Shown here: positions 59,142-64,000 of the stretch, in pieces
Layout: each line of letters starts with the position of its first letter
Position numbering within the stretch: position 1 is the stretch's first letter
Assembly (NCBI GenBank): GCA_000171835.1
Contig: ABHC01000002.1
Coordinates: forward strand, 1-64,000
Source of the DNA: an alpha proteobacterium BAL199
GTDB lineage: Bacteria > Pseudomonadota > Alphaproteobacteria > Thalassobaculales > Thalassobaculaceae
DNA length: 64,000 bases
Direction of reading: 5' to 3'
Notes under the pieces: generated by a model
Database searches by the model: none
Told to the model about the DNA's origin: nothing
What the model saw: only the letters and a program-made list of their open reading frames with translations
Program-made: the position numbers and the translations under genes

Positions 59142-60718
59142 GAGGCTGTTGCAGAATCACCGGTTCCACCGACGATCTCCGCTTGACCCACTGACGGGGT
59201 CCTGATTCCGTTGGGAGAGGCAATTTGAAGGGGGGGGAGATGGCAAATTTTTACCGAGAACCAGATCGTAGGCAGCGGTTTCTTCTGCCGGTGGACATGG
59301 CGGATTGGGTTCCGGACACAGACCTCGTGCACCTTCTTCTGGATGCCGTGGGTTTGATGGATCTATCGGCATTCGAGACGCACTACCGGAAGCGTGGGTC
59401 GGGAGCGCCACCGTTCGCGCCGAGGATGATGGTTAGTCTCCTTGTTTATGCGTATGCGAACGGGCAACGCTCAAGCCGCAAGATCGAGCGCCTGTGCGTG
59501 CGGGATGCTGGGTTTCGGACGATCGTGTGCGCCGAGGTTCCCGACCACAGCGTGATAGCGCGGTTCCGCAAGCGGCACCGGGGCGACCTGGAGACCCTGT
59601 TCGTGGAGGTCCTGAAGCTGTGTCATGCGGCGGGGCTGGTGCGGTTGGGCGTGGTGGCGCTGGATGGGACCAAGGTGAAGGCAAATGCGTCGCTTGCGGC
59701 GAACCAGACCTCGAAGTCCCTGGAGGCGGAGGTTGCCGCCATGCTGTCGGAGGCCGAGGCGATCGATGCCGCCGAGGACGGGATGTTCGGGGAGGGCCGA
59801 GGTGACGATGTTCCCGTCGGGCTGAGGAAGCCGTCAGATCGGCTGTCCCGTCTTCGCTCCTGTCATGAACGTCTCTTGCGCGAAGCCGACCATCAACGGG
59901 TCGAGCAGCAGGAGAAGATCAACGCCCGGATTGCCGAGGAAAAGGCGAACGGAAAAGCCAAACGCGGGCGGAAGCCGAAGACAGCCGAGGCGGTTGTCAA
60001 GGAAGAGGCCAAGGCCAACGTGAGCGACCCGGACAGCCGGATCATGAAGAGCCGCAAGGGATATCTCCAGGGGTACAATGCCCAGGCGGTGGTGACGGCG
60101 GACCAGATCATCCTCGCCACCGATGTGACGAACCAGGCCAACGACGTTCGCCAACTGGCCCCGATGATTGCCCGGACCCTGACGATGATGGAGGCGGTGA
60201 CCGGCGACGAGGCGGTGCTGGGGGTTGGCCTGTTTGACGCGGGCTATTGGTCTGACGAGAACGCGGCCACGGAAACAGCGGAATGCGAATACCTGATCGC
60301 CACCACTAAGGATTGGAAGCAGCGCAAGGCGATGCGTGATGCTCCACCACCCCGGGGCCGTATACCCAGGGACATGAGTGCCCGTGACCAGATGGAGCGT
60401 AAGCTCCTGACCCAACGGGGCCGAAAACTTTACCGGCTGCGCGGCCAGACCGTGGAACCGGTGTTCGGGCAAATGAAGGAGACCCAGGGCGCAGACGGAT
60501 TCATGATGCGCGGGGAGCAGGAGACCCAGGGTGAATGGAACCTGCACTGCGCCGCCCACAACATCAAAAAACTACACTCGGAGTCCGTCCGCAGAGGAAG
60601 AAAGGGTGGAAAATGGCTCTTGAACTGAAGCAATTGGACAAGAAAAATGCCGTCTGAGGGCAAAATCACCGGATAGCTGCTTCATGCCGTCAAGCCAGAC
60701 TCATTCAGCAACAGGCTC
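59142..60718 (+). mobile_element. IS1182-family insertion sequence (1577 bp)
   Basis: Complete element. Terminal inverted repeats are 16 bases with two mismatches: GAGGCTGTTGCAGAAT (59142-59157) and the complement of 60703-60718 (GAGCCTGTTGCTGAAT). It is flanked by CTAA duplications and filled by one transposase gene. The motif AATCACCGG recurs near both ends as a direct repeat (about 59155 and 60665), possibly a transposase binding site. The insertion lies in the intergenic space between the disordered hypothetical gene and cobO. Confidence 0.9.
59240..60628 (+). CDS. IS1182-family transposase
   Basis: Transposase of 462 residues from ATG 59240 (a TTG at 59225 would add five). It has the IS1182/DUF772-type N-terminus (LLPVDMADWVPDTDLVHLLL), catalytic Asp in VVALDGTKVKANASLAAN, a long insertion rich in Glu/Lys coiled coil (about 185-255), Asp in GVGLFDAGYWSDENAAT and Glu in TVEPVFGQMKETQGADG. 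A run of eight G lies immediately before the start, so slippage could alter translation initiation spacing. No frameshift is needed. Confidence 0.93.
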   Translation: MANFYREPDRRQRFLLPVDMADWVPDTDLVHLLLDAVGLMDLSAFETHYRKRGSGAPPFAPRMMVSLLVYAYANGQRSSRKIERLCVRDAGFRTIVCAEVPDHSVIARFRKRHRGDLETLFVEVLKLCHAAGLVRLGVVALDGTKVKANASLAANQTSKSLEAEVAAMLSEAEAIDAAEDGMFGEGRGDDVPVGLRKPSDRLSRLRSCHERLLREADHQRVEQQEKINARIAEEKANGKAKRGRKPKTAEAVVKEEAKANVSDPDSRIMKSRKGYLQGYNAQAVVTADQIILATDVTNQANDVRQLAPMIARTLTMMEAVTGDEAVLGVGLFDAGYWSDENAATETAECEYLIATTKDWKQRKAMRDAPPPRGRIPRDMSARDQMERKLLTQRGRKLYRLRGQTVEPVFGQMKETQGADGFMMRGEQETQGEWNLHCAAHNIKKLHSESVRRGRKGGKWLLN

Positions 60719-60902
60719 CTAACTCCCGGGGTTGGTCCAGCAATCCGCGCAGCGTGGCGCGCGGTTGCCAGGTTATCCACAGCTAACACGCGCTGTGAAG
60801 TGGGGTATTTCCGACATCGCCCGACACGAAATTTAGCCGCGGGAGAGACGTTTGGCCAAGCGGCATTGGGTCGAATCGCCGGTGTCGGACAACGGCACTC
60901 CC
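60719..60902. other. Intergenic stretch with a consensus DnaA-box 9-mer
   Basis: Between the IS1182 right end and the cobO stop, 184 bases hold no gene. A perfect DnaA-box consensus TTATCCACA lies at 60773-60781. It is the only one noticed here, and one match per tens of kilobases is expected by chance. Before insertion this stretch was joined to the AT-rich 59100-59141 segment. Nothing else was seen. Confidence 0.3.
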
Positions 60903-61532
60903 TCAGAACTCGATGCCAGCCTGGGCCTGGAATCCGCTGCGGAACGGGTGCTTGACCATGGTCATGTCGGTGACCAGGTCGGCGGCCTCGATCAACTCGT
61001 CCTTGGCGTTGCGGCCGGTGACGATGACGTGCAGGTCGGGGCGCTTGGCCTTCAAGGTCTCGACCACCTCGGCGATCGGCAGGTAGTCGTAGCGAAGGAC
61101 GATGTTCAACTCGTCCATCAACACCATCTTGATCTCCGGGTCGGCCATCAATTGCTTGGCGGCCTCCCAGGCGGCGCGGGCGGCGGCGACGTCGCGCTCC
61201 AGGCTCTGGGTGTCCCAGGTAAAGCCCTCACCCATGGTGCGGATCGACACCAGCTCCGGGAATGCGTCCAGCACCTTGCGCTCGCCGGTCTCCCACTTGC
61301 CCTTCACGAACTGCACGACGCCGACCTTCATGCCGTGGCCGATGGCCCGACAGACCATACCGAAGGCGGCGGTCGACTTGCCCTTGCCCTTGCCGGTGTG
61401 GACGATCAGCAGGCCGCCGGTCTTGTCCTTGGTGGCCATGATCTTGTCGCGGGCGGCCCGCTTCTTGGCCATCTTCTCGGCATGCCGGGCGGCGATCTCG
61501 GGGTCGATGTCAGCGGTTGGGGTTTTGGTCAC
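60903..61532 (-). CDS. cobO: Cob(I)yrinic acid a,c-diamide adenosyltransferase
   Basis: CobA/CobO-type corrinoid adenosyltransferase of 209 residues, attaching the 5'-deoxyadenosyl group to cobalt in cobalamin synthesis. P-loop IVHTGKGKGKSTAAFGMVCR near 47-66 and the downstream DELNIVLRYDYLPI motif are characteristic. The N-terminal 45 residues are Lys/Arg/Ala-rich. GTG start at 61532 overlaps the preceding unknown gene by 23 bases. It lies downstream of cobN on the same strand, the typical aerobic pathway order. Confidence 0.94.
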   Translation of the reverse strand: MTKTPTADIDPEIAARHAEKMAKKRAARDKIMATKDKTGGLLIVHTGKGKGKSTAAFGMVCRAIGHGMKVGVVQFVKGKWETGERKVLDAFPELVSIRTMGEGFTWDTQSLERDVAAARAAWEAAKQLMADPEIKMVLMDELNIVLRYDYLPIAEVVETLKAKRPDLHVIVTGRNAKDELIEAADLVTDMTMVKHPFRSGFQAQAGIEF

Positions 61533-61989
61533 GTCCGGTTGTCCTCAGATGATCTCGTTGCGTCCGGTACTGTTCGATCTTCGTGAGTATGAAGTGTTCT
61601 GCTTCTGTTGGGTCGCCGGTTGCGAGCAACTCCCCCGTCAGACCGGCGATCTCGGCGTTTAGTCTCGCCAGCTTCACGATGCGCGGGTAAGTCGGGTCAA
61701 AGGTGACGGTCGCTCCGTAGAAATGACTGATCCCCGCATTGATGGCCATGCGATCAAGCAATTGCATGTCCGCGTGGGTGAGCGAGTTGTCGTACCGGCC
61801 GCTGTTATCAAGAATGCAGAAGTAGGCGGTGGAGTCGGTCTGGTCCAACGTCAGCCGGTAGAGGGGAATTCGCTCCGTGACCGTGACCGGTCCAGTGATC
61901 TTCACGCGGTGCAAGAACTCCTGCCCATGCCGGTACGTTTCGTATTCAAAGCCCGGAACCGATCCTGAAGCAATTTTGGTTACCGCCAT
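61510..61989 (-). CDS. Unknown protein coupled to cobO
   Basis: A 159-residue protein I do not recognise with confidence. The alternating strand/helix pattern (RVKITGPVTVTERIPLYRLT, AYFCILDNSGRYDNS, HADMQLLDRMAINAGISHFY) resembles SpoIIAA/STAS-like domains only weakly. No signal peptide or membrane helix. Its 3' end overlaps cobO by 23 bases, forcing coupled expression; cobN ends 119 bases upstream. The context places it in a cobalamin operon, but no known cob enzyme is this size and composition. Confidence 0.6.
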   Translation of the reverse strand: MAVTKIASGSVPGFEYETYRHGQEFLHRVKITGPVTVTERIPLYRLTLDQTDSTAYFCILDNSGRYDNSLTHADMQLLDRMAINAGISHFYGATVTFDPTYPRIVKLARLNAEIAGLTGELLATGDPTEAEHFILTKIEQYRTQRDHLRTTGRDQNPNR

Positions 61990-62108
61990 TGCTCGATCTC
62001 GCAGACCATCAAGGATTCCGGGGAAACCGCGCGGCGTCAGCGGGTCTATCCGACGCGGAGTGCCAACCGGCTGCGGTCATCGGCAGTATAGCATTTCGCT
62101 GGAGCAGT

Positions 62109-64000
62109 TCATTGTCCACGCCCCTCCGTAATTTCCACTAGTCGGCCTTGCACCGTGTTTCGCCGTGGATGCCAGAGTCCGCGGTCGATGGCTTCCTGGA
62201 ACCGCTCGGCGATCTCCTTGAGCGCCACCGGGTTCTTGTCCTCCAGGAAGCCGCGCACCGCGTCGTCCTCCAGGTAGGCGTCGAACAACTGCTCGAAATG
62301 GTGGTCGTCGACGCAGCGCGCAGTGGCGGCGAAGGCGAACAGGTAGTCGACGGTGGCGGCGATCTCGAAGGCGCCCTTGTAGCCGTGACGCATCACGCCG
62401 GCGATCCATTTCGGGTTGGCGGCGCGGCCCCGGACGATGCGGGCGATCTCTTCGGCCAGGGTTCGGACCTTCGGGCTCTCAGGGCGGCTGGAATCGGTGT
62501 GGTAGACGACCGGCTGGGCGCCTGAGAGGTGGCGCACGGCGGCGGTGATGCCGCCCTCGAACTGGTAGTAGTCGTCGCTGTCCAGCAGGTCGTGCTCACG
62601 GTTGTCCTGGTTGTGTACCACCAGTTCGGCGCCAGCGAGCCGGGCGCGGAACAGGTCCGGCTCCGCGGCGCCCTCGGCACCCTGGCCGTAGGCGTAGGCA
62701 CCCCATTCCAAGTAGGCCTCGGCGAGGTCGGCCTCGTCCTCCCAGATCCGCTCGTCGATCAGCGCCTGCAGGCCCGCCCCGTATGCGCCGGGTTTGGAGC
62801 CGAACACCCGGAAGGCGGCGCGGCTGCGGGCGGCGGCCGGGGTGACGCCGGTCTCCTCAAGGCCCCTCGCGTCGTCGGCGACCCGCGCCGCTATTGGATT
62901 GTACTCGGCCGGCTCTTCAAGCTCGGCGACCGCGCGCACAGCGCTGTCGATCAGGTCGACCTGATAGGGGAAGGCGTCTCGGAAAAAGCCGGAGATTCGC
63001 ACGGTCACATCGACCCGTGGCCGGTCCAGCACCGACAGCGGCAGGATCTCGAACCCGGTGACCCGACCGGAGACCGCCTCCCACTGCGGCCGCACGCCGA
63101 GGAACGCCAGAATCTGAGCAATGTCGTCCCCGCCGGTGCGCATGTTGGCGGTGCCCCAGGCCGATACCGCCAGCCGCTTCGGCCACTCGCCGTTCTCCTG
63201 GAGGTAGCGGTCGAGTACCAGGGCGGCCGATTTCAGCCCCAGGGTCCAGGCCGCCGCCGTCGGTACCGCGCGGGTGTCGACCGAATAGAAGTTGCGCCCG
63301 GTCGGCAGCACGTCCGGGCGACCCCGGCTCGGAGCGCCGGACGGTCCCGGCGGGACGAAGCGGCCGTCGAGGCCGCGCAGCAGGTTGGCGGTCTCGTCCG
63401 GCCCGGATTGCAGAACCGCCGGTCGCAACCGTGACTCGACCTCGGCGAGCACGGCGGTCGTCCGCGGCCAGCCGGCGGGGCAGGGCGTCTCGCCGGACAC
63501 CAGCCGGCAGCTGAGGATCTCCAGCCGTTCCACCGTGTCGCCCTCGGTGCGCCAGGGCATCGTGTCGATAGCCGCCAGCGCGTCGGGGCGTTTCCCGGCC
63601 CAAGCCTTCGCCGACGCCGGATCGAGCGGGTCGAAGCCATCAAGGCCGAGGTCGGCGGCGATGGCCCGTTGCAGCGAGGCGTTGCCGCCTTCGCCCCGGT
63701 CGCGCGGCACGCGGGCCAACGCCACCAGCAGGTCGGTCAGCAGGCGGCCCTCCGGCGCGGTGCCGAAGATGTGCAGGCCGTCGCGGATCTGCAGTTCCTT
63801 CAACTCGCACAGATGGTTGTCGAGTTTGCCGAGCGCGACTTCCTCGGCCTCGTCAGGGTCGATGCCGACATCCTTGTCCAGGCCGGTGCGGCGGGCGGCG
63901 TCGAGAATCCGTTCCGACAGCAACGGCAGGCGCCGGGGGTCGACGCCCATGGCCTGGAAGTATTCGTCGACCAGCGCTTCCAACTCCTGCAGCGGGCCGT
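62109..64000 (-). CDS. cobN: Cobaltochelatase subunit CobN, C-terminal part (runs off window)
   Basis: Large subunit of the ATP-dependent aerobic cobaltochelatase that inserts cobalt into hydrogenobyrinic acid a,c-diamide. The 630 codons visible are the C-terminal half of a roughly 1200-residue protein; the frame is open to the window end (an internal ATG at 63983 is not the start). CobN features visible are RRLPLLSERILDAARRTG, GLHIFGTAPEGRLLTDLL, GRNFYSVDTRAVPTAAAW and HGYKGAFEIAATVDYLFAFA. Any cobalamin riboswitch would lie outside the window. Confidence 0.94.
   Translation of the reverse strand, partial: GPLQELEALVDEYFQAMGVDPRRLPLLSERILDAARRTGLDKDVGIDPDEAEEVALGKLDNHLCELKELQIRDGLHIFGTAPEGRLLTDLLVALARVPRDRGEGGNASLQRAIAADLGLDGFDPLDPASAKAWAGKRPDALAAIDTMPWRTEGDTVERLEILSCRLVSGETPCPAGWPRTTAVLAEVESRLRPAVLQSGPDETANLLRGLDGRFVPPGPSGAPSRGRPDVLPTGRNFYSVDTRAVPTAAAWTLGLKSAALVLDRYLQENGEWPKRLAVSAWGTANMRTGGDDIAQILAFLGVRPQWEAVSGRVTGFEILPLSVLDRPRVDVTVRISGFFRDAFPYQVDLIDSAVRAVAELEEPAEYNPIAARVADDARGLEETGVTPAAARSRAAFRVFGSKPGAYGAGLQALIDERIWEDEADLAEAYLEWGAYAYGQGAEGAAEPDLFRARLAGAELVVHNQDNREHDLLDSDDYYQFEGGITAAVRHLSGAQPVVYHTDSSRPESPKVRTLAEEIARIVRGRAANPKWIAGVMRHGYKGAFEIAATVDYLFAFAATARCVDDHHFEQLFDAYLEDDAVRGFLEDKNPVALKEIAERFQEAIDRGLWHPRRNTVQGRLVEITEGRGQ

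Noticed and set aside
59230-59237. Run of eight G before the IS1182 transposase start as a phase-variation switch
   Set aside because: It lies outside the likely coding start (ATG 59240), so slippage would not shift the reading frame; at most it changes ribosome-site spacing.
60773-60781. Perfect DnaA-box consensus as evidence of a replication origin
   Set aside because: A single box without a cluster, without dnaA, dnaN, gidA or hemE nearby; such a 9-mer is expected by chance about once per window of this size.
60830-60902. tRNA-Ser-like start (GGAGAGACGTTTGGCCAAGC) downstream of the IS1182 element
   Set aside because: No cloverleaf could be completed: anticodon and T arms do not pair and no acceptor stem closes.

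Overview
The window is a GC-rich, densely packed chromosomal segment of a free-living alphaproteobacterium. Several features support this: divK-pleD next to rpmG, the EipB/DUF1849 and HdaA-type proteins, an aa3-oxidase subunit IV micro-gene, an N-terminally zinc-ribboned DinB, a pyrB-pyrC' pair and an aerobic cobN/cobO cobalamin set. A Rhodospirillales-like marine or soil organism is my best guess. That is inference, since no 16S gene or other phylogenetic marker was compared.

Layout. 1-4.5 kb: LPS export operon lptF-lptG-lptD (minus). 4.5-7.1 kb: pepA, holC, ndk (plus), ending in a bidirectional terminator shared with a tiny COX subunit IV gene. 7.3-9.0 kb: purM-purN (minus). 9.1-17 kb: a DUF2066 protein with a disrupted signal-peptide frame, an AI-2E-type permease, hda, an SDR protein, then ppk-ppx preceded by a three-way-junction inverted-repeat element. 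17-23.2 kb: rnd, a SPOR lipoprotein, a GGDEF protein, eipB, dinB and a ROK sugar kinase. 23.3-26.4 kb: divK and pleD; pleD is split by an intact IS630-family element exactly inside the GGDEF domain. 26.4-37.6 kb: one long minus-strand housekeeping run, pyrB-pyrC'-plsY-dprA-topA-rnr-S41 protease-rpmG. 37.6-42.6 kb: CoA transferase, PAS_5 protein, TauD-type dioxygenase, LysE and AEC transporters, ruvX. 42.6-46 kb: gatCAB. 46-50.3 kb: cupredoxin, hybrid histidine kinase, response regulator, DUF488 and HD proteins. 50.4-58.4 kb: an accessory catabolic block with a hydroxyacid dehydrogenase, tandem paralogous amidases, an acyl-CoA dehydrogenase, a MetE-like protein, a DUF2061 protein and an FAD monooxygenase. 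58.4-64 kb: a disordered hypothetical protein, an intact IS1182-family element with a CTAA duplication, then cobO, an unknown gene and the 3' part of cobN running off the window.

Most noteworthy: (i) the in-frame-reconstructable break of pleD at the c-di-GMP catalytic domain, with the transposase stop codon supplied by the target site; (ii) a probable frameshift at the signal peptide of the DUF2066 gene; (iii) purM apparently lacking a canonical start codon, with an ATA sitting behind a perfect Shine-Dalgarno; (iv) a dihydroorotase homologue without its HxH metal motif beside pyrB; (v) the ppk leader structure; (vi) an unknown protein translationally coupled to cobO. No stretch over 300 bases lacks a gene, apart from the non-coding ends of the mobile elements. 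I saw no tRNA, rRNA, CRISPR array or riboswitch.
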